Below, in pieces: positions 1-9,695 of a stretch of 64,000 nt of DNA. Both the position numbers and the translations under genes were made by a program. The notes beneath the pieces were generated by a model, which did no database searches, had not been told where the DNA came from, and worked only from the letters and a program-made list of their open reading frames with translations. Location of the stretch: positions 1,240,001-1,304,000 of the forward strand of contig JAXGYZ010000002.1 in the NCBI GenBank assembly GCA_040772005.1, in the 5' to 3' direction. Origin of the DNA: MWBF01 sp040772005. GTDB lineage: Bacteria > Chloroflexota > Anaerolineae > CG2-30-64-16. How positions within the stretch are numbered: the first letter of the stretch is position 1; every line of letters starts with the position of its first letter.

Positions 1-2669
1 TGGATCGGCTGGATCACGAGATCAACCCGCTGAACAACGTGTGGCGGTACACCTACGATGCTGTCGGCAATCTGGAGTCGATGCTGGACGCCAACAACGC
101 CCTCACCCGCTACAGCTACTATGCCGATGACCTGCTGTGGCAGACCGAGTACCCCGACGGCACGGCAGTGACGCGGACCTATGACCCCAACCATAACCTG
201 GTGGGTATGACCGACAACCTCGGGACCAGCAGTTGGGTCTTCGACGAACTGGACCGCATGACCAGCGCAACGGATGCCCTGGGCCGGACGTTGGCTTACG
301 GGTACGACCCCGTCGGCAACCGGACCGGGATCACCTACCCGGACAGCCGCACGGTGGCCTACAGCTATTACAAGAACAACTGGCTCAAGACCGTCAGCGA
401 CCCGTTGGCCGGCGTCACCAGCTACCAGCGCGACGGCGTCGGACAGGTCACCCTGGCCACCAACGCCAACGACACCGTGGCCGAGATGGCTTATGACAAA
501 GCTGACCGCCTGCTCACGCTGGTCAACCGCCAAACGGTTGGCGCCCGGAAGACGATCAGCTCGTTCGGCTACACCTACGATGAAGTGGGCCAGCGCGTCA
601 AGATCGATGCCGAGTACGGCTGGCGCAACCCGCCGACCGTCAGCACAACCTACGCTTACGATCCGCTGCGCCGCCTGACCCGCACCGAGAACAACGAGGG
701 TGCGTGGACCGGCTATACTTTCGATGCGGCAGGCAACCGGCTCACGTTGAGCACCAATGATGACGAGCTCTCGCCCAAGCCGTTCGATGCCAAGGCCGAG
801 ACCTACGCCTACGATGAGGCCAACGAGCTGCTGTCGGTCATCACCGACACATCGGCCAACGGTGTGAAGCCCAGCCGGACGGCCAACGTGGCCCAGGCGC
901 TGGCCGCCTTCCGCCACGAGGTCGCAGCGCAGCGCGGCAAGCACATCACGACGGCAGCCGCCGATGCCTTGCTCGCCGTAGCCGACGATCTGATCGCCCG
1001 TCTCTACAGCAACAAGCCGCCCACCCAGTCTGCCACAACAGCCGCGATCGCAGCCCTACGCAGCCAGGTGCAGGCATACCGCGCCAGCGGCGACATCGAC
1101 AGTGACGGCATCGCCAACAGCCTGCTGGTCAAGCTGGACAAGGCCGACAAGGCCAACCAGGACGAGACCGGAGAGCTTAAGGCGACTACCTACACCTACG
1201 ATGCCAACGGCAATCGGATCGGGATGGCGTGGCCGGGGCCGCAGGGACCGCAGACGCAGGGCACGGACTACACCTACAACTACGAGAACCTGCTCACCCA
1301 GGGGCTGGACTACCAGGCCAACACCCAGGGCACCCGCGTCGATCGCGCTGTGACCACCATGAGCTATGATGGGCTGAATCGCCGGCTGGTCAAGAGCTAC
1401 GATCCGAAGACCGGCGCCAGCGGCATCAAGCGCACCGAGTACACTTTCGACATGCTCGACCCTGTGGCCGAGTACAACATGTGGAACGGCCAGTACAGCA
1501 ACTACTACCGCGGGGACATGGGCCGCATGCTCGCCATGCAGAACTTCCCCAGCGGGCAGCGCTACACCTACCACTACGACGGCCTGGGCTCGATCAGCGC
1601 GCTGACCAAGGAGCAGGGGCAGAGCGTCCATACCTACCGCTACGACCCCTACGGCTATGTCTACCCCGACAACGGCAACTGGACCGACCCGCACAACGGG
1701 TACACCTTCACGGGCCAGGAGTACGACGAGGAGACGAGCCTGCTGCACTTCTACGCCCGGGACTACGATCCGCTGCGGGGGGTGTGGATGCAGCAGGATC
1801 CGTATCGCGGGCAGCTGCCGGAGCCTGTGACGTTGCACCGGTATGGATATGTGGGGGCGAATCCGGTGAACTGGGCGGATCCTTATGGATGGCATGCCTA
1901 TAGCGAGGAGTCCATTGACCAATGGATAGCAGAAGCGGCCACAAACCTATACAAGAAGGACCGACAGATAGAGTGGTTTAGGCCATTTGTATCGATCCCT
2001 ATTCTGGGCCCTGTGCTCCACTCCATCTTGGGCGTGACCCAGATGGAACGCGAACGGGACGATTTGGCCAGGGATCTCAGGGATTTGGCGGTTCGGAAAC
2101 AGCATTTGCAGGCTGGGCAAGTGAATCCAGATGAGTTCCAGAAAGTGTCCCAGTATGATCAGGCAACACAGGACAGTGCCGGAGTCATGGCATGCGGGCC
2201 TGTGGCTCTTCAGCAGGTTGTGGGGGATATCAGTCTGCAGAGCATTCTGGAAAGGGCCGGAGAGAAGTATGGCAAGGAGACTGGCATTCAGCCCAGCGAT
2301 CTGGCAGCCGTGGCCAGCGAACTGGCTGGTGAGGAGTTCAGCGTGAATGCTGAGGACCAATGGTCGATAGAGCAGATGCACAAGGCCCTTATCGAAGGCG
2401 GAGATGTCATTGTCGATATCAAAGTCACTGGGAACACACCGTCATTTGAGGGTGACACGTTTGCCCATTTCGCCAAGGTCTACGGTATGAATGTGTCGAA
2501 GCAGGAGATCTATCTTCAGAATACGCTGCGGGGGGAACCGTACTGGACCATATCATTTGATGAATTCGAGAAGGTCTGGGAATCTCCTGAGACTTCGGCC
2601 GCAATCATACCAGCAGGTGTGATGCCTGAACCGGCAACTAAGTGGGCTTTAGTGTTTGAGAGGCGGTGA
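1..2669 (+). CDS. RHS/YD-repeat protein, 5' partial, with C39-like cysteine peptidase tip
   Basis: The reading frame is open to the left window edge, so the N-terminus is missing; residue numbers here count from the GTG codon at 39. Many YD-type repeats (YTYDxxGN, RYxYDPYG) fill residues 1-600 and end in the hallmark RHS core motif around DPLRGVWMQQDPYRG and NPVNWADPYGW. Residues about 275-385 interrupt the repeats with a helical insert. After the core, a variable tip of about 270 residues carries a Cys-His-Asn set: Cys719 in ACGPVAL, His810 in FAHFAKV and Asn828 in LQNT. This fits papain-fold C39-type peptidases of polymorphic toxins. Base composition becomes more AT-rich from about 1900, as is usual for exchanged toxin tips. 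No immunity gene follows. The RHS assignment is firm; the peptidase call is an inference from motif order. Confidence 0.9.
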   Translation, partial: DRLDHEINPLNNVWRYTYDAVGNLESMLDANNALTRYSYYADDLLWQTEYPDGTAVTRTYDPNHNLVGMTDNLGTSSWVFDELDRMTSATDALGRTLAYGYDPVGNRTGITYPDSRTVAYSYYKNNWLKTVSDPLAGVTSYQRDGVGQVTLATNANDTVAEMAYDKADRLLTLVNRQTVGARKTISSFGYTYDEVGQRVKIDAEYGWRNPPTVSTTYAYDPLRRLTRTENNEGAWTGYTFDAAGNRLTLSTNDDELSPKPFDAKAETYAYDEANELLSVITDTSANGVKPSRTANVAQALAAFRHEVAAQRGKHITTAAADALLAVADDLIARLYSNKPPTQSATTAAIAALRSQVQAYRASGDIDSDGIANSLLVKLDKADKANQDETGELKATTYTYDANGNRIGMAWPGPQGPQTQGTDYTYNYENLLTQGLDYQANTQGTRVDRAVTTMSYDGLNRRLVKSYDPKTGASGIKRTEYTFDMLDPVAEYNMWNGQYSNYYRGDMGRMLAMQNFPSGQRYTYHYDGLGSISALTKEQGQSVHTYRYDPYGYVYPDNGNWTDPHNGYTFTGQEYDEETSLLHFYARDYDPLRGVWMQQDPYRGQLPEPVTLHRYGYVGANPVNWADPYGWHAYSEESIDQWIAEAATNLYKKDRQIEWFRPFVSIPILGPVLHSILGVTQMERERDDLARDLRDLAVRKQHLQAGQVNPDEFQKVSQYDQATQDSAGVMACGPVALQQVVGDISLQSILERAGEKYGKETGIQPSDLAAVASELAGEEFSVNAEDQWSIEQMHKALIEGGDVIVDIKVTGNTPSFEGDTFAHFAKVYGMNVSKQEIYLQNTLRGEPYWTISFDEFEKVWESPETSAAIIPAGVMPEPATKWALVFERR

Positions 2670-2715
2670 AGCCTCGGTACAACCTTCGCAATGCCTGCTC
2701 CAAATACTCCAATAA

Positions 2716-2827
2716 CCTGCTCGCTGCCGACGTTCACAATGCCTGCAGCGAGCAGGAGGATGGTTCGAACATAAAGTCCTGGATCACGAAGCGCGAGGCG
2801 CCGCTCACAACGGCCTTCGCGCTTCGT
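2716..2827. repeat. Two perfect hairpins downstream of the RHS gene
   Basis: A 12-bp perfect inverted repeat (arms 2716-2727 and 2745-2756) is followed by an 11-bp perfect one (2786-2796 and 2817-2827). Neither has a T-run, so a terminator role is only possible. The stretch 2670-2896 shows no gene that I can recognise. Confidence 0.6.
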
Positions 2828-2896
2828 TAGGCTCACCGCAGTGCGGCTCCTTCGCGTCACTTTACAAGTTCGCGATCCGGACCACCCCCGACCACC

Positions 2897-3160
2897 ACCC
2901 CGCGCATCACAGGCATGGCGGTGCGCCACGCCTTTCGTGATCAGGGCTGCGGGATGGCGCTGCTCGACCGGCTGATCGGGCTGGCGGATGGCTGGAGCTG
3001 CGAAAAGCTCATTCTGGAGACGACCCACGCGGTCGGCTTCTATCAGCGGCGCGGCTTCGAGGTGGTGGAGGCGCGGAGCCAGGGCGGTGTGACGCTGATG
3101 GTCATGGTGCGGTGGCTACGATCGGTTGGGCCGCACAGTGGGACTGGGCCTTCATGCTGA
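2897..3160 (+). pseudogene. C-terminal fragment of a GNAT acetyltransferase
   Basis: The frame reads RITGMAVRHAFRDQGCG, then ALLDRLIGLA and later FYQRRGF. This is the order of GNAT motif A (beta-strand followed by the acetyl-CoA loop, here QGCG) and motif B. The N-terminal half of the fold, about 60-70 residues, is absent: the frame upstream is open only to a stop at 2828-2830 and encodes low-complexity Pro/Ser/Thr sequence. No start codon with a ribosome binding site precedes the conserved part. I therefore read it as a truncated relic, although translation from the ATG at 2915 cannot be excluded. Confidence 0.6.
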
Positions 3161-3411
3161 TTACGCCCTCTCCATTCCGGAGGATCCGAATGCAGGCTTT
3201 GTTGATAGATCGTTCGCGATGTGAATGACCTTCATCCAGGTTAGATCGCCGGGATATTACCATCTCAAATGGCGGTCTTCTACCCAACTTGAGACATTAC
3301 CCCTCCTGACGTCCCATTTTCCTCAAAACCGTTTTATATGATAGAATATCGTCTGTTCTCAGGCTGTTCTCGCTGCCACATTGTATCCCGATGACAAGTC
3401 CTGGAGGCCTT

Positions 3412-5088
3412 ATGCCCAAATACGTGATCGGCGTTGATTTCGGAACGGAATCGGGCCGCGCGCTGCTCGTGGATGTTGCCGACGGACGTGAAGTCGCCAC
3501 CTGCGTCCATCCCTATGCCAACGGCGTGCTCGATGAGCGGCTGCCCGCCGATGCAGGGGGAATCCGGCTCGAGCCGGACTGGGCCCTGCAAGACCCGAAC
3601 GACTACCTGGAAGTGCTGCGGCACGCGGTTCCGGCCGTGCTGGCTGAGAGCGGCGTCGCGGCGGAGGATGTGATCGGCCTCGGCATCGACTTCACCGCCT
3701 GCACGATGCTGCCCACGAAGGCCGATGGCACGCCGCTCTGCTTCCTCCCGGAATTCCGCAACCGGCCCCATGCATGGGTCAAGCTGTGGAAGCACCACGC
3801 GGCCCAGCCGGAGGCCAACAAGCTCAACGAAACGGCGGAGCGGCTCGGCTACGCATTTCTGGACCGGTACGGCGGGAAGATCAGCTCCGAGTGGTTCGTG
3901 CCGAAGGCCTGGCAGATTCTGGACGAGGATCCGGAGATATATGAGAGCGCTGACCGTCTCCTGGAGGCTGCGGACTGGGTCATCTGGCAGCTCACCGGCG
4001 TCGAGACCCGTAACCTGACCACCGCGGGCTACAAGGGCATCTGGTCGAAGCACGACGGATTTCCGCCGAACGAGTTCTTCCGCGCGCTGGATCCGCGGCT
4101 GGAGCGCCTGGTTGACGACAAGCTCTCCCGCGAGATTGCAGAATTGGGCCAGCGCGCCGGTGGGCTCACCGGGCAGGCGGCCGCATGGACGGGGCTCCGG
4201 TCGGGCACCGCTGTCGCCGTGGCGAACGTGGATGCGCACGTCGCAGTGCCCGCGGCGACCGTCACCGAGGCGGGCCGCATGGTCATCATCATGGGCACGT
4301 CCAACTGCCACATGGTGCTGGGCACGGAGGAGCGCATCGTGCCAGGGATGTGCGGCTACGTGGAAGATGGCATCATCCCCGGCTTCTTCGGCTACGAGGC
4401 CGGCCAGTCGTGCGTGGGCGATCACTTTGCCTGGTTCACGGAGAACTGCGTGCCCGCCGCCTACGAACGCGAGGCCGCGGCGCGCGGCAGCAATATCCAC
4501 CAGTTGTTGGAGGAGCAGGCCGCGGCGCTGCGGCCGGGCGAGAGCGGGCTGCTGGCGCTGGATTGGTGGAACGGCAACCGCAGCGTGCTGGTGGACGTGG
4601 ACCTGACCGGCCTGCTGTTGGGGATGACGCTGCTGACGCGGCCCGAGGAAATCTACCGCGCGCTCATCGAGGCGACGGCCTACGGCACGCGGGTCATCAT
4701 CGAGGCCTTTGAAGAGAATGACGTGCCGGTGCACGAGATCGTCGCGACCGGTGGCCTACCGGACCGGAACCGGCTGCTCATGCAGATTTACGCCGATGTC
4801 ACCGGCCGGCCCATCAAAGTCGCGCGCTCCCACCAGGGCGGCGCGCTGGGCGCGGCCATGCACGGCGCAGTCGCTGCAGGCGCGGCAGCCGGCGGTTACG
4901 ACACCATCGTGGAGGCCGCCCGCCACATGGCCGGGCTGCGCGCCGACCAGTATGAGCCCAACCCCGCGGCGAAGCAGGTCTACGATCAGTTGTATGCAGA
5001 ATACGTGACCCTCCACGACTACTTTGGCCGCGGCGCCAACGATGTGATGAAGCGGCTCAAGAACCTGAAGGCTGCGGTCAGGGGCTGA
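3412..5088 (+). CDS. araB: Ribulokinase
   Basis: FGGY-family sugar kinase of 558 residues, the usual length of bacterial ribulokinase; it would phosphorylate L-ribulose in L-arabinose catabolism in the cytoplasm. The N-terminal phosphate loop VDFGTESGRALLVDV, the GIDFTACTMLP segment, KLWKHHAAQPEA and GGKISSEW are typical of AraB rather than of xylulokinase or glycerol kinase. GTSNCHM and ATGGLPDRN belong to the second actin-like domain. The ATG at 3412 is preferred over one at 3391 because GGAGG at 3403-3407 sits just before it and the conserved N-terminus begins there. No araA or araD is adjacent, so the gene stands alone here. A weak TATGAT at 3337-3342 is a possible -10. Confidence 0.93.
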   Translation: MPKYVIGVDFGTESGRALLVDVADGREVATCVHPYANGVLDERLPADAGGIRLEPDWALQDPNDYLEVLRHAVPAVLAESGVAAEDVIGLGIDFTACTMLPTKADGTPLCFLPEFRNRPHAWVKLWKHHAAQPEANKLNETAERLGYAFLDRYGGKISSEWFVPKAWQILDEDPEIYESADRLLEAADWVIWQLTGVETRNLTTAGYKGIWSKHDGFPPNEFFRALDPRLERLVDDKLSREIAELGQRAGGLTGQAAAWTGLRSGTAVAVANVDAHVAVPAATVTEAGRMVIIMGTSNCHMVLGTEERIVPGMCGYVEDGIIPGFFGYEAGQSCVGDHFAWFTENCVPAAYEREAAARGSNIHQLLEEQAAALRPGESGLLALDWWNGNRSVLVDVDLTGLLLGMTLLTRPEEIYRALIEATAYGTRVIIEAFEENDVPVHEIVATGGLPDRNRLLMQIYADVTGRPIKVARSHQGGALGAAMHGAVAAGAAAGGYDTIVEAARHMAGLRADQYEPNPAAKQVYDQLYAEYVTLHDYFGRGANDVMKRLKNLKAAVRG

Positions 5089-5115
5089 CGGCGGTCAGCT
5101 CCTGACCGCCGTCAG
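5085..5115 (+). terminator. 14-bp perfect hairpin overlapping the araB stop codon
   Basis: Arms 5085-5098 and 5102-5115 are exact reverse complements around a 3-nt loop, and the stop TGA (5086-5088) lies inside the left arm. No T-run follows, so it may be a terminator of reduced strength or an mRNA 3'-end stabiliser. Confidence 0.55.
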
Positions 5116-5242
5116 CGCGCTGATCGCGGAAAAGCGCCCGTTGTATGACCGTGCGCATGTCCGGAAGGGCGCTTTCACCATATACTATCAGGCATCTGCC
5201 GGGCACATGGCCCCGAACCACGAGTGTAACCTGTCGGATAAA

Positions 5243-5293
5243 GTAGCACAGCCCCTTGTGGGCGTTCTGACGGGCACAAGGCCCTGGGCTTAC
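5243..5293. repeat. Palindromic repeat family 1, diverged copy
   Basis: A palindrome of about 50 bp beginning GTAGCACAGCCCC and ending in GGCTTAC. It is a degenerate copy of the elements at 10719-10768 and 23745-23794. It lies in the leader of the adaptor gene at 5356, about 60 nt before its start. Confidence 0.75.
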
Positions 5294-5355
5294 GGGTCAA
5301 CTGCCCTATCTTCTGTCTGGTGCCCAGAGTGGCGCCGAACCTTTGTGAGTGATCA

Positions 5356-6762
5356 ATGAAGAAAACTGTCCATCCCTTTTCAATCCTCGGCCGTTTCAGC
5401 CTGCTGCTGCTCGTTACCATTCTTGTCACCAGTTGCTCCCTGTTGCCATCGGCGCGGCCGGCTGCGGAGGTCGCCGCAGCAGACGAGGCTGAGCCGACAC
5501 CGATCCCGACGCCCATCGTCGCGCAGAAACCGATGTACACCGTCGCGCGCGGCGACGTCGTGCGCCGGTTGCAGGTCACTGGCCGCGTGGTGCCCGTGAC
5601 GGAACAAGAGTTGTTCTTCCGCTCGAACGGACGAGTGAAGGCCATCCACGTCAAGCGGAACGACACCGTCACGGAAGGGCAGGTCCTGGCTGAGCTCGAA
5701 ATGCCGGACCTGGAACGCCAGCTTCAGTCGGCAGAGCTGGAGCTCAACCGGGCCCAATCTGTTGTGGCGAAGGCCGAAGGCAGCCTGAGCACGGAATTGC
5801 AGCGCGCCCAAATCAACCTGGAAGCTGCGCAGCTCAACCTTCAGTTGGTCAAGATGCAGGACCCGACCCCGCGCCAGAAACAGGCCGAGATCAGCCTGGA
5901 ACAGGCGCAACTGGCGCGCGACCGGGCGCAGGGCGCCTATGATGAAATCGCGTGGCGCGGGGACGTGGGCGCTTCGCCGCAGGCGGCGGCCTTGCAGCAG
6001 GCCACCATGGAGTATGACAAGGCCAAGGCCGCGTATGACCTGACGATGCAGGACATTGCCGCGCACAAATACAGGGTGCAGTTGCAGGAACAGCAGGTCA
6101 AGCTGGCGCAACTCGCAGTGAGCACATTGGAGCAGGGCATTGACCCGCTCATCGCCAACGATGTCGCGCGTGCGGAGCTGGAAGTCAAGCGGGTCCAGGC
6201 GGCCATTGCTGACTCGCAGATCATCGCCCCGTTCGATGGCATGGTGATGTCTATCGTGCTGACGGAGGGCCGCGCGGCTGAAGCCTTCAAGCCGGTGGCG
6301 ACAGTGTCCATCCCCGGCGAGCGCGAGATTGCCGCGGAACTCAAGACCGAGGAAATGCAGGAGTTGACCGAGGGCATGATCGCGAAGGCCAACCCGGTCA
6401 GCAGCCCCGGTGAGGAGTTTGAGGCTGCCATCCGGCGGCTGCCGTATCCCTATGGCAGCGGCGGGGCGAGCACCGAAGTCCAGGAAGAGGACAAGACGAC
6501 GCGCTTCACCGTCACCGACCCTGCGATCATCCAGGAATATGATCTCGGCGACCTCATCCGGCTCACCATCATTCTGGAGGAGCGCAAGGAGGCCCTGTGG
6601 CTGCCGCCTGCGGCCATCCGCAATTTCGAGGGACGTAACTTCGTGGTCGTCCAGGACGGGGATGCACAGCGCCGCCAGGATGTGAAGCTGGGCGTCAAGA
6701 ATGAAGACCAGGTCGAAATCCTGGAGGGCCTGGAAGAGGGCCAGACAATCGTAGGGCGGTAA
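5356..6762 (+). CDS. HlyD/MacA-type periplasmic adaptor lipoprotein of an ABC system
   Basis: 468 residues. The N-terminus is a lipoprotein signal with lipobox V24-T25-S26-C27, so the protein should be tethered outside the membrane. A biotinyl-lipoyl half (around VARGDVVRRLQVTGRV) is followed by a long Glu/Gln/Ala-rich coiled coil, about residues 110-250. The second half of the barrel follows with ADSQIIAPFDGMV, then a beta-barrel and a C-terminal membrane-proximal domain (VEILEGLEEGQTIVG). This order is that of membrane fusion proteins such as MacA. The next gene, an FtsX-type permease, starts 2 nt after the stop, and two ATPases follow, so adaptor, permease and ATPases probably form one MacAB-like export or lipoprotein-handling machine. 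The substrate is unknown. Confidence 0.88.
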   Translation: MKKTVHPFSILGRFSLLLLVTILVTSCSLLPSARPAAEVAAADEAEPTPIPTPIVAQKPMYTVARGDVVRRLQVTGRVVPVTEQELFFRSNGRVKAIHVKRNDTVTEGQVLAELEMPDLERQLQSAELELNRAQSVVAKAEGSLSTELQRAQINLEAAQLNLQLVKMQDPTPRQKQAEISLEQAQLARDRAQGAYDEIAWRGDVGASPQAAALQQATMEYDKAKAAYDLTMQDIAAHKYRVQLQEQQVKLAQLAVSTLEQGIDPLIANDVARAELEVKRVQAAIADSQIIAPFDGMVMSIVLTEGRAAEAFKPVATVSIPGEREIAAELKTEEMQELTEGMIAKANPVSSPGEEFEAAIRRLPYPYGSGGASTEVQEEDKTTRFTVTDPAIIQEYDLGDLIRLTIILEERKEALWLPPAAIRNFEGRNFVVVQDGDAQRRQDVKLGVKNEDQVEILEGLEEGQTIVGR

Positions 6763-6764
6763 GC

Positions 6765-9686
6765 ATGGGTTTCCTGCTGCGGACCTGGGCGATCGTTGTC
6801 GTTGCCCTGAAGCGACTCCTGTCGCAGTTCGGCCTGAGTATCGCGACCCTGTTGGGTCTGATCGTCTCCAGTGCGCTGGTCATGAGCGTGCCGGCCTACG
6901 CCGATGCCGTGTACTACCGCATGCTCAAGACCGGGTTGTTTGGCACCAGCGAGCAGATGCAGGAGACGACGGCGGCCTCCCGTGAGCCGTTCGCGTTCAT
7001 GTTCCGCTATATCGGCTCATGGCATGGCGCGGTCGAGTGGGCCGATGTTGAGCCGCTGGATGCGTTCATGTCTCTCGGCCTGAGTGATGCACTCAACATG
7101 CCGCAGAAGGTGGCGGTGCGTCACTTCAAGACCGACAACCTGCGCCTCTTTCCGGCGAACGCGGTCGAATACGATGACGTCAAGAAACCGCTCGCCTGGG
7201 TGTCCTTCAGCACCGCGAGCGACTTCGAGAACCATATCAACCTGGTGGAAGGGACCTGGCCCCGCCCCGCCGCAACCGGCAGCACCGAACCGGTCGAGGT
7301 CCTGGTGAGCGATGGGCTGGCAGAGAAGCTCGGCCTGCACGCGGGCGAGGAGTACGTGGCGCTCGTGCCGCAACAGCGGGGCAGCACCCGCCGGTTTGAG
7401 ATTCCCGTCCGCATCTCCGGCGTCTGGGACGCCCGGGACCCCAATGAACTGTACTGGTTCTACCGGCCCGTCGGCCTGGAAGAGCAGTTCATCGTTCCCG
7501 AAGCGACCTTCCTGCAGTACTTGAGTCCCTATCTGGAGAACGAAATCTACCTGGGGCTGTGGTACTTTGTGCTGGATGGGGACGATGTCACCGTCACTGA
7601 GGTGCCCGCCCTGGTCAGCCGCATCATGCAGTTGCAGCAGCGGGTGGGCAGCCTCCTGCCCGGGGCCAGCCTCGACCGCTCCCCCCTCACGCCGCTCCAG
7701 TCCTACCGCCGCTCCGCGATGCTGCTGACCGTGCTGTTGTATGCTTTCAACGTGCCGACGCTCGGCCTGCTGCTGGCATTCATCGGGCTGACGGTCGGTC
7801 TGGCGGTCAACAGCCGGCGGAATGAAATCGCGGTGCTGCGCAGCCGCGGGGCTACGTCCATGCAGGTGGTAGGCATCGCCTTTGTTGAGGCGGCGGTGCT
7901 GGGCCTGCTGGCGCTCCTGGCCGCGGTGCCCATCAGCAGTTGGATTGCCCAGGCCGTCGGCTCCACGACGAGCTTCCTCGACTTCACACAGCGGCCCGAC
8001 CTGCGGGTGAGCTTCAGCCCGACGACGCTCGAACTCGGCCTGGCCGCGTTCGCCATCGCGCTGCTGGCGCAGCTCTGGCCGACGTTCTCGGCGGCCAAGT
8101 TTACCATCGTGACCTACAAGCAGGAGCGGGCGCGGCTGCTGCGCCCGCCGTGGTGGCAGCGCGCCTACCTGGACGTCCTGCTGCTCATCCCCGCAGGCTA
8201 CGGCGCCTACCTGCTGCGCCAGCAAGGCACGATTTCCGTGCCGGGCGCGGAGTTGAGCGGCGACCCGTTTGCCAACCCTCTGCTTTTTCTCGTGCCCGCG
8301 CTCGGCATCTTCGCCGTGACCCTGCTGGTTCTGCGGCTGATGCCGGCAATCATGTCCGTGCTGGCGTGGGTGCTGTCGAAGATCGGCGGTGTGGGCGCGA
8401 TGCTGGCGGCGCGACAGCTGGCGCGGATGCCCGGCACATATGCCGGACCGCTCATCCTGCTGGTGCTGACGTTGAGCCTCTCCGCGTTCACGGCCTCGCT
8501 GGCTGAGACGCTTGACGCGCACCTGTACGACCAGTCGTATTACGCAGTGGGTTCGGATATGCGCGTGTACGAGCTGGCCGAGGATACGCAGGCCTCCGGC
8601 ACGTTCATGTTTGGCACGGCCCCGGCACAGGAAACCGCGGAGGAAGAAGAGGCCGTCATCGCGGGCCCGCGCTGGAACTTCCTGCCGGTGACGGAGTACC
8701 TTAAGGTCCCCGGTGTGGAGGCCGCGGCGCGCATCGGCACGTACCCCGCCTCCAGCAACCTGAGCGGGGGCTTCCAGGAAGCGGAGTTCATGGGCGTGGA
8801 CCGCGTGGATTTCTCCCGTGTGGCCTACTGGCGCCGTGACTTCGCCGCCTACCGCATGGGCACGCTGATGAATAACCTCGCGACCTCGCCGGATGCCGTC
8901 ATCGTTCCCAGTGAGTTCCTGCGCCAGAACGCCCTCGCGGTCGGCGACATCTTCCGCATCCAGGTGCAGCTCTACGGCAAGGCGGTCGATCTCGACGCCA
9001 AGATTGCCGGGACATTCGAATACTTCCCGACCTGGTATCCGGGCAGCGAGGACACCGGGTGGCTGTTCGTCGGCAACCTGGATAACCTCTACGAGTTGGC
9101 GGGAGACCAGTACCCTTACGATGTCTGGCTCCGCACGGACGGCAAGCATACCGAAGCCGAGATGAACAAGCAGTTGCTCGACCTGGGATTCCGCGCCTCA
9201 GTGAGCGATGTGGCACTGGAACGGGTGGACAAGGAACAGACCCGCCCCGAACGGCAGGGATTGTTCGGATTCCTATCGATCGGGTTCGCGGCCGCGGCCC
9301 TGTTGACGGTGCTCGGCTTCTCGCTCTACGCGCTCTTCTCGTTCCGGCGGCGGTTCATCGAGCTGGGCATGTTGCGGGCCATCGGCCTGTCCTCCACGCA
9401 GATGACCGTGCTCCTGGCCAGCGAGCTGGCGTTTATCATCCTGGCGGGCCTGGTCATCGGCACCATCCTGGGTGTGGCCGCCAGCAGCCTGTTCATCCCG
9501 TATCTGCAGGTCGGGTCCGGACCGGAGGCGCTCATCCCGCCCTACCTGGTGTCCATCGCGTGGCCGTCCATCGTCCGTATCTGGGCGCTCTTCGGGCTGC
9601 TCTTCGTAGGCGTGTTGACCGTACTGGCTGTCCTGCTGCTGCGCATGCGCATCTTCCAGGCGGTCAAGCTCGGTGAGACCGCATAA
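6765..9686 (+). CDS. FtsX/MacB-family ABC transporter permease
   Basis: 973-residue permease. A first membrane helix (about residues 20-42) is followed by a large extracytoplasmic MacB-like domain. An FtsX core of three helices covers about 318-420, with two more helices near 468-535. A second extracytoplasmic domain (about 585-830) precedes a C-terminal FtsX core at about 833-970, including RRRFIELGMLRAIGLS, the coupling-helix segment of this family. The duplicated FtsX plan matches large LolC/E- or SalY-like permeases that work by mechanotransmission rather than by transport through a pore. It is packed between the adaptor gene (2-nt gap) and the ATPase gene (9-nt gap), so cotranscription is very likely. 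Confidence 0.9.
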   Translation: MGFLLRTWAIVVVALKRLLSQFGLSIATLLGLIVSSALVMSVPAYADAVYYRMLKTGLFGTSEQMQETTAASREPFAFMFRYIGSWHGAVEWADVEPLDAFMSLGLSDALNMPQKVAVRHFKTDNLRLFPANAVEYDDVKKPLAWVSFSTASDFENHINLVEGTWPRPAATGSTEPVEVLVSDGLAEKLGLHAGEEYVALVPQQRGSTRRFEIPVRISGVWDARDPNELYWFYRPVGLEEQFIVPEATFLQYLSPYLENEIYLGLWYFVLDGDDVTVTEVPALVSRIMQLQQRVGSLLPGASLDRSPLTPLQSYRRSAMLLTVLLYAFNVPTLGLLLAFIGLTVGLAVNSRRNEIAVLRSRGATSMQVVGIAFVEAAVLGLLALLAAVPISSWIAQAVGSTTSFLDFTQRPDLRVSFSPTTLELGLAAFAIALLAQLWPTFSAAKFTIVTYKQERARLLRPPWWQRAYLDVLLLIPAGYGAYLLRQQGTISVPGAELSGDPFANPLLFLVPALGIFAVTLLVLRLMPAIMSVLAWVLSKIGGVGAMLAARQLARMPGTYAGPLILLVLTLSLSAFTASLAETLDAHLYDQSYYAVGSDMRVYELAEDTQASGTFMFGTAPAQETAEEEEAVIAGPRWNFLPVTEYLKVPGVEAAARIGTYPASSNLSGGFQEAEFMGVDRVDFSRVAYWRRDFAAYRMGTLMNNLATSPDAVIVPSEFLRQNALAVGDIFRIQVQLYGKAVDLDAKIAGTFEYFPTWYPGSEDTGWLFVGNLDNLYELAGDQYPYDVWLRTDGKHTEAEMNKQLLDLGFRASVSDVALERVDKEQTRPERQGLFGFLSIGFAAAALLTVLGFSLYALFSFRRRFIELGMLRAIGLSSTQMTVLLASELAFIILAGLVIGTILGVAASSLFIPYLQVGSGPEALIPPYLVSIAWPSIVRIWALFGLLFVGVLTVLAVLLLRMRIFQAVKLGETA

Positions 9687-9695
9687 GGCAGATTC

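Noticed and set aside
5181..5186. TATACT as a -10 for the adaptor gene
   Set aside because: No -35 at a proper distance and no TGn extension; too weak to list.
7017..9149. Long open frame antisense to the FtsX permease gene
   Set aside because: Gln/Arg/His-rich translation with no family pattern; it mirrors the codon bias of the GC-rich gene on the other strand.
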